This document shows positions 1-11,100 of a DNA stretch of 64,000 nt, in pieces. Origin of the DNA: Mesostigma viride. Its lineage: Eukaryota; Streptophyta; Mesostigmatophyceae; Mesostigmatales; Mesostigmataceae. The notes under the pieces were generated by a model. That model was not told the DNA's origin, made no database searches, and was given only the letters and a program-made list of their open reading frames with translations. Location of the stretch: the NCBI GenBank assembly GCA_009746045.1, contig RPFO01000082.1, positions 1,852,841 to 1,916,840 on the forward strand, in the 5' to 3' direction. The position numbers and the translations under genes were made by a program. Within the stretch, counting starts at the first letter, position 1. Each line of letters opens with the position of its first letter.

Positions 1-930
<930 letters not shown>

Positions 931-959
931 AACACCATAATTCTGCCAACGTCACTCTT

Positions 960-1400
960 CCTGGACCGTGTGATAGTTACGCCCGCCGTCGTTTCTTGTC
1001 TTACTGGAAGAGCACATGACCAACATTGGTTGTGCTAGTTACGCCCGCCGTCGTTTCTTTTGCCTTTTCGATGTCGAAATATATCTCGTGAAAGATGCAC
1101 CCCCGTCAGTTAACTTGTCATCTTGTAAGCTCAATCTTTCCATGATAGTTACGCCCGCCGTCGTTTCTTTTGCATCTTCGATGTCGAAGTGTTTGTCGTG
1201 AAAGTTGCATCCCCGTCAGCTTCTTGTAAGATCAATGTTTCATGATAGTTACGCCCGCCGTCGTTTCTTTTTTATTTTCGATGTCGAAGAATATGTCGTG
1301 AAAGTTGCAGCGCGTTCGTGTCCATTGTGATCTTGTGATATCAAAGTTTCCCATGATAGTTACGCCCGCCGTCGTTTCTGTTGCTTCTCGTTCGTTTAAA
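960..1400 (+). repeat. Tandem repeat of about 100-110 bp carrying the GC-rich motif
   Basis: Five copies of a motif containing ACGCCCGCCGTCGTTTCT occur near 980, 1,041, 1,151, 1,251 and 1,363. Between copies the flanks also repeat: 'TTCGATGTCGAAG' and 'GTCGTGAAAGTTGCA' recur. The last three intervals are about 100-111 bp. The array sits just upstream of the first small gene. The same motif recurs across the next 8 kb. Confidence 0.85.
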
Positions 1401-1489
1401 ATATCTAATGAAGTTTTTACCATCGTTCACCTAAAACAAATTACTTTAAATCTGCACCCGTTAAACCACACCCCCCTCGAAATGACTCC

Positions 1490-1702
1490 ATGGTTGCAGA
1501 ACAAATGTCAGAAGAAGAACCAAAAAAATGCTTCGGAAACCACAAGCGCAAAAGGAAAGCCGATGACAATTTAGAGACCCTCTCGGAGGATGTGCCGGAG
1601 TTGGTTTCTTCGGATGACGAGTTTGAATACTCAAAAACATCAGGGGGACAAGTTCTTGAGAAAGCATGGAAGGTGTTTGTGACGCGTTTGTGGAATGGAT
1701 AA
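1490..1702 (+). CDS. Small hypothetical protein, basic then acidic
   Basis: An open frame of 70 codons; a second Met six codons in (1,505) is an equally good start. The protein has a basic, nuclear-localisation-like cluster (KRKRKAD) at about residues 20-26, then an acidic Ser/Glu/Asp stretch, and ends LWNG. I recognise no family. The stop is followed by an A-rich tract and an AT-rich spacer with AATAAATTAATGTTTA, which is almost repeated between the next two genes. That shared spacer and its place at the head of a same-strand series of short genes are the main arguments that it is a gene. Function unknown. Confidence 0.45.
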   Translation: MVAEQMSEEEPKKCFGNHKRKRKADDNLETLSEDVPELVSSDDEFEYSKTSGGQVLEKAWKVFVTRLWNG

Positions 1703-1793
1703 AAAAAAACTATTCCGAGGAATAGTAACTTGTTATTATAAAATAATAAATTAATGTTTATGAATTTTTTTGTTCGTTTTTTCCCTGAAAAAG

Positions 1794-2549
1794 ATGGAGT
1801 CCGAGATCGTGAATGAAGTCTACGGAAGCGTCCTTCAAAACGTTTTCAAACAAGTTCGCTTTCTGTCGCGTGTCATATTCGAGGAAGTTCGAGTCGCGCA
1901 GGAGAGGACAGGCCGCCACTTGGCCGTTTTATTGGCGTTTGATTCGTTCAGCCAAATGGAGAGAATTATGTACGCCCAGCTAGCTGATATGAACTTCTGT
2001 ATTCAAGAGGGTTTTTTCAGACCACAGATGGATCTAAGAGTGCCCATAGACCCAAGGACGGAGTTCCGCCTTTTGGTGTCGTTCATTACAAAGGGGCCAA
2101 AGATAGAGTTGGGGGAAGAGGAAGGGGCTCAGCTTGGGTGCACCTACGGGCGCGCATTTTACCCGAATGTTACGCATTCTCTGCGCGTGAGGGCTGATGC
2201 ATGTGTAGGGGCAGTACCCCTCAACATGAACTTTTTCTTGCTCTCTGACCCGATCGTGAGGGATGGGGATCGCATGCGTAGTACGCGAAAGTGCTCCAAG
2301 GAGGGGTGTGGGTGCGAAACAGGACCTCATATCAAGTGGTGTAGAGGATGTAGGGATGCCAGATATTGCAGTGAGGAGTGCCAGCGTGCGGACTGGAGTA
2401 GGCATAAGGATAGATGCGAACGTCTGAGGCAAGCGAGGGAGGTGCTGGCAGGGGTGAAGTGGGGGGTTAACGTGACGACGATACTGGATAAAACTATGGG
2501 GTCTGATGTCGACTTCTCCTTCAACTTCCACGACGGCTCTGCCTCTTAG
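1794..2549 (+). CDS. MYND-type zinc finger protein
   Basis: Encodes 251 residues. The C-terminal third is a MYND zinc finger: Cys 167, 172/174, 183, 186, 192, 196, His 204 and Cys 208, with the typical YCSEECQ..DW..HK..C ending. MYND fingers bind zinc and mediate protein-protein contacts. The N-terminal 160 residues are unrecognised and have no membrane segment. I chose the Met at 1,794 because it follows an AAAAAG tract like the AG-ATG contexts of the neighbouring genes; an in-frame Met eight codons upstream is possible. MYND proteins are numerous in green algae and also occur in large algal DNA viruses, so the finger does not settle the origin of this block. Partner and pathway unknown. Confidence 0.85.
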   Translation: MESEIVNEVYGSVLQNVFKQVRFLSRVIFEEVRVAQERTGRHLAVLLAFDSFSQMERIMYAQLADMNFCIQEGFFRPQMDLRVPIDPRTEFRLLVSFITKGPKIELGEEEGAQLGCTYGRAFYPNVTHSLRVRADACVGAVPLNMNFFLLSDPIVRDGDRMRSTRKCSKEGCGCETGPHIKWCRGCRDARYCSEECQRADWSRHKDRCERLRQAREVLAGVKWGVNVTTILDKTMGSDVDFSFNFHDGSAS

Positions 2550-2598
2550 AAAAACTTGAAATGTAGAGTAATAACTTGTTTATATGATGTTATTTTTA

Positions 2599-2620
2599 AT
2601 AAATTAATGTTTATTTATAA
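2599..2620 (+). promoter_or_regulatory. AT-rich spacer element repeated between short genes
   Basis: AATAAATTAATGTTTAT at about 2,599-2,616 repeats almost exactly at about 1,745-1,762, each time between the stop of one short gene and the start of the next. It could be a 3' processing signal (it contains AATAAA) or a promoter element. The repetition is seen; the role is inference. Confidence 0.4.
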
Positions 2621-2648
2621 CGTATCATTTTCCTCCTACGCGCAGGAA

Positions 2649-2849
2649 ATGGTGGAGGTTAAGGAGAGTTTGGCCAAAAGGCAAAGGACCGACACACTTC
2701 GACAAAATGGAAGGAGTCTTCCATTGTACATCAAAAAAATAGTCGAGGATTACTGGCTCGCTTCCGATTCGACTCCTCGTCCGAGTCCGGTGATACCGGA
2801 CAGTGTCAAAGTCTGGAAGGTTTCAGCACATCAATCGCACATTGAATAG
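2649..2849 (+). CDS. Small hypothetical protein (66 aa)
   Basis: A 66-codon frame starting three bases after a CCTCCTACGCGCAG acceptor-like sequence. The protein has a basic KRQR cluster near residues 9-12, then LYIKKIVEDYW, and a Pro/Ser-rich tail. No family is recognised. A longer frame from 2,556 exists but would read through the AT-rich spacer. About 35 bp after the stop lies one copy of the GC-rich motif (2,882-2,903). Confidence 0.4.
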   Translation: MVEVKESLAKRQRTDTLRQNGRSLPLYIKKIVEDYWLASDSTPRPSPVIPDSVKVWKVSAHQSHIE

Positions 2850-2989
2850 ATAATGTTTTATCGCCATATTGCTGTTCGACAAGTTGCGCCTTGGGGCGTT
2901 TCTTTGTGCCAAATTTAAACCTTCGTATTAATAAACAAGTACAATAAAAAAATTTCAAAACGTTTTTTGAATTTTATTTTCCGGGGCCG

Positions 2990-3013
2990 GTATGTTATCG
3001 TAACTTGTCGCAG
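2990..3013 (+). promoter_or_regulatory. Leader GTATGT...CAG directly before ATG (possible 24-nt intron)
   Basis: GGCCG is followed by GTATGTT, 24 nt ending in CGCAG, then ATGTCC. The same layout is at 4,140-4,158 (19 nt). Either these are very short introns, or a conserved leader, or trans-splice acceptor sites. Confidence 0.35.
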
Positions 3014-3879
3014 ATGTCCGGTTCGACGGAAGATTCGTCCGATTCGTCTAGTCACCTCCTGATGGAGGATTGGCAACGACTTCAACAACACCAAGCGGTT
3101 GCCACTGTCATTCAGAGTGTTGCTCGCTCAATAGGGGCGCCGCGCAAGTGTGATGTGTCCACTTGCAAGAAAACCGCTCTCGGATTTGACTTGTATTGCC
3201 GAAAGCACGAAGAACATTCTCGTCACATCGAAAATGCCCTCAGTCGCGGACTTGGAATGGCGGGCGCCCTCGGACCTGGATTGGCGGGGGGGCCCTGCGA
3301 CTTCGCCTGGACATGACTGTCGGAGAGGTCGTGGGTGTAAATTTTGATTTCACCAGGGGAGACGAGTACTTCCTTGAAGATTGGATAGTCAAAGACTCCG
3401 CGACAGGTGCGGACTTGGCAAAGGGAGGCTACGTTGCCGGCGCCCAAGAAAATGGTTGGAGTAGCTTGAGATGCTTTTTGATGACGACACCTTTTGCCGA
3501 CTCGCGTGACACGGATGTAAGCGAACTTTATCGGCGTATGTGTTTTGCACTCGCCGACATTCCGCTGATAACTCAACGAGAGTTCGATTTTCGCGTGGAA
3601 ACAAAAGCCAAAGCGATTGTATCCGGCGTGAAGGCGATTGTGGAGGAGGAGCAGGATTCTCTGTGTGCAGAGTATTTGGAGAGAGTGGCCCCGATGAAGA
3701 CGAGGAGGTCCGAAATCTATCCTGACACCGGCAACAAGGAGGCAAAGTTGGTGGCCGCCAAAGAAGAGATGTTCGCTCGTGTCGATGAAATGGCGGCGAA
3801 AGAGGTTCCGAGAGTTCGCTCGATCGGTTGTTGCAAAACCTGCAGAGAGTGGAACGAGTCGCGGGACAGTCTATATTGA
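3014..3879 (+). CDS. Hypothetical protein with Cys/His cluster; frame broken at a G7 run
   Basis: Reading starts at the ATG after the CAG leader and runs to about 3,285. The protein begins Ser/Asp-rich, then carries CDVSTC followed by YCRKHEEH, a possible CxxxxC/CxxH zinc site at about residues 46-70. At the G7 run (3,286-3,292) the frame shifts. The downstream frame stays open to 3,879 and looks coding (mixed alpha/beta, ending with CCKTCREW, a further CxxC). Without the shift the first frame stops at 3,316. I read it as one gene of about 285 residues with a 1-nt indel in the G run, caused by mutation or sequence error. No family recognised. A motif copy lies just after the stop (3,883). Confidence 0.45.
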
Positions 3880-4139
3880 TATGAGTTGCGCCCGCCGGCG
3901 TTTCTCTCGTGTTGAATGCCCCCCCTCTACATACACATTATATTGTCTGGACATTCGTATGTAGTGACAATCGTAGTCGATGTGATTGCCATTCGTTTGT
4001 ACGTAAAAGTGGTTATTGAGGAAGTTGCGCCCCAGGGCGTTTCTTTGTTGCATTTTCTTCAAATTTTAGCTCGCATAAATAGATGAAGATGACTTAATAA
4101 ATGCCAATTTTTTTTAATAATATAAACTACTCGCGGCCG

Positions 4140-4158
4140 GTATGTTCTGGTTTCGCAG
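4140..4158 (+). promoter_or_regulatory. Leader GTATGT...CAG before ATG (19 nt)
   Basis: Second copy of the GGCCG-GTATGTT...TCGCAG-ATGTCC arrangement described at 2,990. If spliced, a 19-nt intron would be at the extreme short end known for eukaryotes. Confidence 0.35.
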
Positions 4159-4892
4159 ATGTCCAGTCTGACGGTCGACATAAGGGGACGTCCATATCAG
4201 GACGCTGTTTTCCGGATTTTTGAGAAGGATCCCGAAAGAAGTGCCGGGATAGGAAATGTAAAAAGCTGTCAATTACCGACATGGGTCTGTGTGGGGAACA
4301 CATCGTAGCTTTCGGAAAGGACATGATTTCCCGTCATCTGCAACAATACGTTGACAACAATTGTGTGGGAGGGGCGCAGATGGACGTCCTTCTTGAGGAT
4401 GGAGTGGACGGAGCCAAAAGGGCTGTAATTCGGCTGTCGGAAATGGATGATGACAAAGAGGACGTGAACATTCGCCTTAGGAGGCACGACGACAACACGG
4501 CCGATTGTGTGTTTGGGTCTGGAGGAATGGAGGATGAGAGCCAGGTCTTCCATGATGCCGCGGAGAAGGTGGTTGAATGGATGATGGGTTGGTCAAATCT
4601 TGACGTTCGCATATTCAACCGTCTGACGTCTGATTTCCTTCTTAGGGGAAGTTTCAAGATGGTTGACCGTGCAAGGCAGTCCAGGAACCAGCTATCCCTT
4701 TCCATGGCCAGTCCGATCGCACGCATGATTAAGGAGGGCCCTCTTCCGCGCAACCTTGCCTCGAGATTTCGAAAATACCATGAAGGGCTCGACCGAAAAT
4801 CAGCAGCGATTTCCCATTCGCGAACCACTTATGGGTCGACGGAGTTGGTAACGGAATTTTTTTGCATTTCCTTGCCAAATGATTCTTTATGA
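4159..4892 (+). CDS. Hypothetical protein, probably frameshifted near 4,270
   Basis: The ATG at 4,159 follows a leader nearly identical to that of the gene at 3,014. Its frame stops after 49 codons, while the frame from 4,281 is open for 203 codons and starts in the middle of a plausible fold, so the two are probably one gene with an indel at about 4,260-4,280. The long part is acidic (MDDDKEDVN) with an amphipathic helical C-terminal half. No known domain. Motif copies flank it (4,023; 4,932). Confidence 0.4.
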
Positions 4893-5115
4893 GGGACATA
4901 GAGTTGTTTGTATAGAGAGTGAATTGACGAAAGTTGCGACGGCGGTCGCATCTTTTAGTGCGTCGTTCTCTTGTTATGAATCTCTGTTCATTCTGAATTA
5001 TAACGTTGTTTGTACCTTGACATAATGATGCATTTTTTGTATTGAGTTGCGACGTGGGGCGCATCTTCCTGCTGACTCGTATGATTTTTCCAATTTTTTT
5101 GTTTTGTTGTTGCAG

Positions 5116-8100
5116 ATGGAAAAGGGCGGCCCTACATCGCAGGTGGTCGGCGACTCTCCCCCTAGGGGGAAGGGTCTGAAGGGCAACCAGTTCAGGCCCA
5201 AGGCGCCTCCTCACAACAGCCTCCTCACAAGCGTGCAAGGGAGGGCACGCCGCCCCCAATGGTGGAATCTGGTGTCAGCTTTGCCGCGGTCACTGGGAAG
5301 GATGAGTACCACGGTGGTCGTGAGATGGTGGACGATCCGGTTGCGCGTTCAGATTGCGCGGTTTCAGCGACTCGCGAATGGCACTCGTGAACAGCAATCG
5401 CGCTGTACCAAGACATCCTTAATGACAAACCTGAAGTCGCCAAGGTGCCTTATCTCTCCAAAAGCAATTCATGCCTCGTATCGACACCATGCTCAGCAGG
5501 AGCTAAGGGTGGCTCGGTTGGCTCAGAATCCGACAGTAGCCGCCGCGCCCTCCCATGCCGCGCCTGCCGCAGTAGCCCAAAAGAGGGGGGAGAGTGTGCA
5601 CGAGTCGGCCGCAGTGCCCTCAACCGCAAGGGATCCCCCCGCGACTTCCAAGCCGGTCGCGACGGGCGATATGCCCCCGCCGCGGCCAAGGGGAAGGGGG
5701 AAGGGGGTCGATGCAGGGGAAGAAGAAGTTTTCGAAATGACGCCGAGCAATTTGGAAGGTGGCGGGTCGATCTTCGTAAGTCTCTGCCCATTTAATTGAT
5801 GTCGTGAAATACATAAGCATTTTTTTGCAATATTCGCCAGAAATGTCATTTCCGACAACTAAGCGGATTTTTACTTTCCGTTGAAATGTTCGCAGGGCCG
5901 GCAAGAGGATGTGGGTGCAAGAGAAGCCCGCTCAATGGCGGGAAGCACCCAGGTACATGAGTGCGTCAGATTCCTCTCCGGTTTACTTGTAATGAAATGG
6001 TTTGCGTGCGTATATCCTTGTTTATTTTTGTAGTAATTTTTTTCTTGTTAATCGACAATCGCGTTTGCTTTTTTTACAGGGAAGTCCGTTCGAGCAGCAA
6101 GAGGGCGGTGAGAGGAGGGGAAGTGGATCTTACGGTGGTTCCACTGCAGAGGGGGGAAGGGTAAGTTACCGTTGACTTAAATTGAAAGTTTAGGTTCGTC
6201 CTCAATTGACAGAGTTACGACGGCCGGCGTTTCTCTACACTTTTCTTACATTAAAAATCTTCCGTTGATAATGTTCTTGCAGGAAGCCGGTCGTCAGGGT
6301 GGGGCAAATCTCCAGGGAGAGGGGGCTATCGCTGTCGTGAGCCTGTGTCAGAGGGCGCGGGTGGAAGCGACGGCGATACTGCGAAAATGACACGCTTTAA
6401 GGAGCAAGCGGATGCTTATAAACTGAGGACGTTAGCAAAGCGGGTTGTGGCCGAGGTGAGAACGGAAACAGCCCCACCTGAGGTACGGAACCAGATGATG
6501 ACTCTCCATCAAGTCGCTGAGTTGATCGTGAAGAATGCGTGCGCGCCCGATGGAGCCACACAGCCTGAGGAGATCCCGAGCGCCAAGGCCTTGATAAAGT
6601 GGATGCAGGAGAACCTGTTCGAGGGCAAAGGGAAGGAGAGGAAGTGTAAACTGAAGACGGTGACGATGGCGGACGCCAAGACTCTGATCAAGATGTTGAA
6701 GGAACACGATGCCCGCCGGGACAAGTCTCCGAAGATCGCGAAGGGGTCGAAGAAAGCGGCTGAAGCAGCAGCGGTTGAGGGGAATGAGGTAAGTCTACCT
6801 CTGTTGTGAGGGGGGCTTTGTTCTTGAGGTCCACGTTTCATGTAGGTTGCGACGGCCGGCGTTTCTTAAGTGTGACACTTACTTCCTTTTGACTAACACT
6901 TACTTCCTTTCCTGATTTCGCATGGTTGAGGGAAATGAGCCAAGTGTACCTCTGTTGTGAGGGGGGCTTTGATCTTGAGGTTTAGGTTTCATCTAGGTTG
7001 CGACGGCCGGCGTTTCTCAAGTGTGACATTTACTTTATTCCTTTTGGTTATGCTTTCCTGATTTTTTCCTATCATTGTTAAGGGGAATGAGGTAAGTGTA
7101 CCTCTGTTGTGAGGGGGCTTCTTGAGATCCAGGTTTCATGTAGGTTGCGACGGCCGGCGTTTCTTAAGTGTGACACTTACTTCCTTTTGACTATGTTTTC
7201 CTGATTTTTTCGCATCACGGTTGAGGGAAATGAGCCGAGTGTACCTCTGTTGTGAGGGGGGCTTTGATGTTGAGGTTCAGGTTTCATGTAGGTTGCGACG
7301 GCCGGCGTTTCTCAATCGACATTTACTTTATTCCTTTTGGTTATGCTTTCCTGATTTTTTCGCATCACTGCAGTACGTGCAGGCCGAGAGGGCGACCCAC
7401 GCGGCCATCCTGTACTCAATCAGCCTCGACCAGCACGCGCGCCGCGAGAACATGAAAATAGATAGTACGTGGACTGCTGCCGTCGACGAACACCAGAAGG
7501 GACTCTCCGAAGCACTTGCGACCTACAAGGGGAAGGCGCTGAAGGGAAAGGGGAAAGGAAAGGAGGTGGAGGTTGCGGATGCTCCCGTGTCTCTGCTTGA
7601 GAAATGGGAGAAGTCCCCGGTGTCGCAGGATGATGATGACATCCTGGATGTGAACGATGAGATCGCGAAGGGCAAACGGTTGCGGCAGGAGCTTGCCGTT
7701 CAGCCTCGGGACCTCGATGAGATGTCCAAAGCCTTGGTGCATCGAAATCGGGTGTGGACAAGGAACCTGTTCGTTGGGCCTCAGAAGCTCCTCGCACGAG
7801 ACTTGCATCTGTCGAGAGGCGAGCAGAACGCACCATTTTTGCCAGTTCGGAGTCCGACTACGGCCACGACAAGCTGGTGATTCCTGTGTGGCGGTACTCG
7901 TTCCAGTTTTTGGCTGACCGGTTCCCAACACTTTTCATGAGTGGATGAAAAACGAGAACACCAGCGTCAGGTCGCGCAACTTTTCGGGGAGATGGGGGGG
8001 CACGGACAATGAAGGCTGGCTACGCTCGCGCAATGACTGACAAAGAGATTGATATCTACCTGCGAACGAGCTCGGCCAAGGAGATGGCCGAAGCTGCTTC

Positions 8101-11100
8101 CACCAAGGTTCTGACAGGACGGGCCGATGTGCTGGACTCACTTAAGCCCGTGGACGTGAGAAAGGCCGCGCTTTTGGACAGTTTGTGCAAGTCCGCCTGG
8201 GAGATGGCTCCACTCGAGAAGAAGCCATTGTTGCCGCCAGCCATTTGCGGCTTTCTCGTGCTGGACGGGAACCACTTTACCACACTCATCAAATCGGTGA
8301 AATTCGAACTGGTCGCCCCAAATATGACGGTGGACCAAAGATCTGTGTGGTACCAGGCAATGCTGAACGGTTTCATGAAGGCGGAAAAGCTAAGGGTCGT
8401 TGCGCGGGGAGGGAAGGAGCAGGAAGTCACGAAGACCGTGGCCGCGGAGAAGCTGGAGGAGTGGGCAATGGATTGGAAGAAATTCGGGGGGTGGACGTGC
8501 AGATGCTCAAGGGTGAGACCATCCTGCCGACCTGGTGGCAGATCCGTGAAGAGAAGGTAAGCCAAGTTGCGACCGCCGGCGTTTCTATAAGTGGTTTTCT
8601 CGTGTTATTTTCAGTATGCCATTAGTTTGGTAAAGATGCGACCACCGGCGTTTCTATAAGGGGTTTTCATGTTCCACCTTAGTATGCCATATTTTTGTCA
8701 AGATGCGACCGCCGGCGTTTCTGTCAGTCGTATTCTTGTTCTCAGTTGAGTTGTGCTTATTTGGGAGGACTATCGATGTGTCTCTGCGCGTTGTTGCCCT
8801 ACGGCGATGCAGGTTTCCAAAGCAGTCGGCGATCAGATCGAAGTTGTCAGGCAGCTCGGGAACGCCATGAACGCCGAGGACACAGCCCAAGCCAAGGCAA
8901 CGTGGGGCTCAGCGCTGGGGGATGTGCACCGGGCCTACCAGGCATATGGACCCTCAAGAGAGGGAAGGGCGTGTCTATCCCAACTCCTCTGTACGGCAAG
9001 ATCTGGGCGATTGTGAAGCCCTTTTGGCAGAAAGGAGAGCAAGCCAAGGCCGAAGGGGACGGCGCAGGCGACAAGGCAGGGGGGCTGAAGAGACGGACAA
9101 GTGGGGGCCGGACCAGAAGAACTTCATGCAGCGCTGGCTGTTCTGGTGTGAGGACCCTTTGAAGCCCGCTGTCGACGGCAAGCCGGCGATCGCACAGGAT
9201 ATCGCGGCTCGGCAAGACTTCCTTGACACGCGCCCTAAAGACAAGGCGCACGAACTGTCCATTTTCACCGCGCATCGGGAACTTGCGAGTTTCCAGTACT
9301 TCGACAGCCTGATCCAAGCGCCGATCATGTCCTGTGAGGCCCCTCCCAGCAACCTGATAAAAATAATGGAAGTCGCCAAGAATTTGATAGAGGCGGCAAA
9401 GCAATTCGCCCACATCAAGTTCCTGGAGAACCCCGAGCTGATTGGCTCCTGCAGACAACTAAACGGGACTTTCGACCCCGTAATGGTGAGGGAGCACGTG
9501 TTTGGCGTGAAGCTGAAGGGCACCGACCTCGACGTGGAGGCCACCAAGTTCATCGCCGACTGCCGCCTGACCAGAGACTTTTGGCGGGTGATCGTCACGG
9601 CCACGAGGGCGATCATTCTCACGCTGAGGGACCTTCCGCCGGCTAAAAGGAAAGTGGTCGACCAGAAGGACTGGAAGTTCCCGAGAGGGCTGCTCGCTTC
9701 CCACCCCCGTCATTTGTATGACGATTTGGGTGTGAAGACCAAACATCTGCTGGGTGTGCCAAAGGAGGCGGCGGCGGAGGTCGAGAAGGAGGTCGAGGAG
9801 GCGTCGGAGGAGGGGACTGCCAAGGCCAAGAAGGGGTGGCGGGACAGGTTGGAAGCCTACAGCGATTGGAAGGGGGTGAGGATGGGATCCGACTGGATCG
9901 CATACAGGACAATGACATGGAAGGAAAACGAAAAAAGAAAGGATCTGGTGGTGACGAAGGTGGTGGACGAGTTGTGCACGGGGTCTTACAAAATTCCTCG
10001 GTCGCTGGAGGACCAGGCGTTTGCTGTGCTGGACCTGGCAGCTGACAGCAACGAGAAGTGGAGGAACCTGCGCAAGTGGGACGCAGACTGCATTCCGGAG
10101 GAGCGCCACATGCCCAAACCCTCCTCGCATTTGAGCCCGGTCGTGTGGGATGTGGTTGACAAGATGACCAACGCCCTTTTTAGGGCACCCTGCAGAGTTC
10201 TGCTGGTGTTCGGGGAGCCCGCCCATATCCGCCGGTGGAAGCGCCTGGTCCGCCTTATCAAATATTGGCTTGTTGAAGATGGGTGGACAGGCCTCAAATA
10301 TTTTTCCGACGACGATTCTTCGTCTGATGAGGATGATGATTCGGAGAAGGGGGAAGAGGGGGAGGAGGAAGAGGGGAGGCGGATGAGAATGAGGATGAGA
10401 AGGAGGAGGACGAGGAGGACGAGGAGGACGAGGAGGACGAGGAGGACGAGGAGGACGAGGAGGACGAGGAGGACGAGGAGGAGGATATTGCTGAGGGGCA
10501 CCCGCCCGGGGTGGGTGGGGGCAGGCGGAGGGGGAGAAAGGGGATGGGGATGGGGAGAAGGGAGGAGGGGGGGGGAGAGGGACGGGGGAGGAGATGGAAG
10601 GGGAGGGAAAAAGCGCAGTCGGGGTGATGGAGGCTCGCGTGAGGAGACAATGGGGGGGGATGAAGACAACAGGGGGGGAGGTAAGCGCCAGCGTGCTGGT
10701 GAAGGAGACTCGAGGCCTGTCGTTGGAAACGCCGGCGGGCGTATCTGTGACGAGGAGGGGGATCGCCAGCGGGAGGGAGGCTCGCGGCCTGTTACTGGAA
10801 ACGCCGGCGGGCGTATCTGTGATGAGGAGGGGGATCGCCAGCAGGAAGGAGGCTCGCGGCCTGTTACTGGAAACGCCGGCGGGCGTATCTGTGATGAGGA
10901 GGGGGATCGCCAGCAGGAAGGAGGCTCGCGGCCTGTTACTGGAAACGCCGGCGGGCGTATCTGTGATGAGGAGGGGGATCGCCAGCAGGAAGGAGGCTCG
11001 CAGCCTGTTACTGGTAACGCCGGCGGGCGTATCTGTGATGAGGATGGGGATCGCCAGCAGGAAGCAGGCTCGCGGCCTGTTACTGGTAGCGCCGGCGGGC

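Noticed and set aside
960-1400. CRISPR-like array
   Set aside because: The repeats are about 100 bp with similar, not unique, spacers, and the host is eukaryotic.
2034-2531. 165-codon minus-strand frame over the MYND gene
   Set aside because: It is the antisense shadow of the finger-encoding frame and has no domain of its own.
10294-10669. Ser- or Leu-rich minus-strand frames opposite the GGACGA repeat
   Set aside because: Open only because simple repeats lack stops; the plus strand carries the gene.
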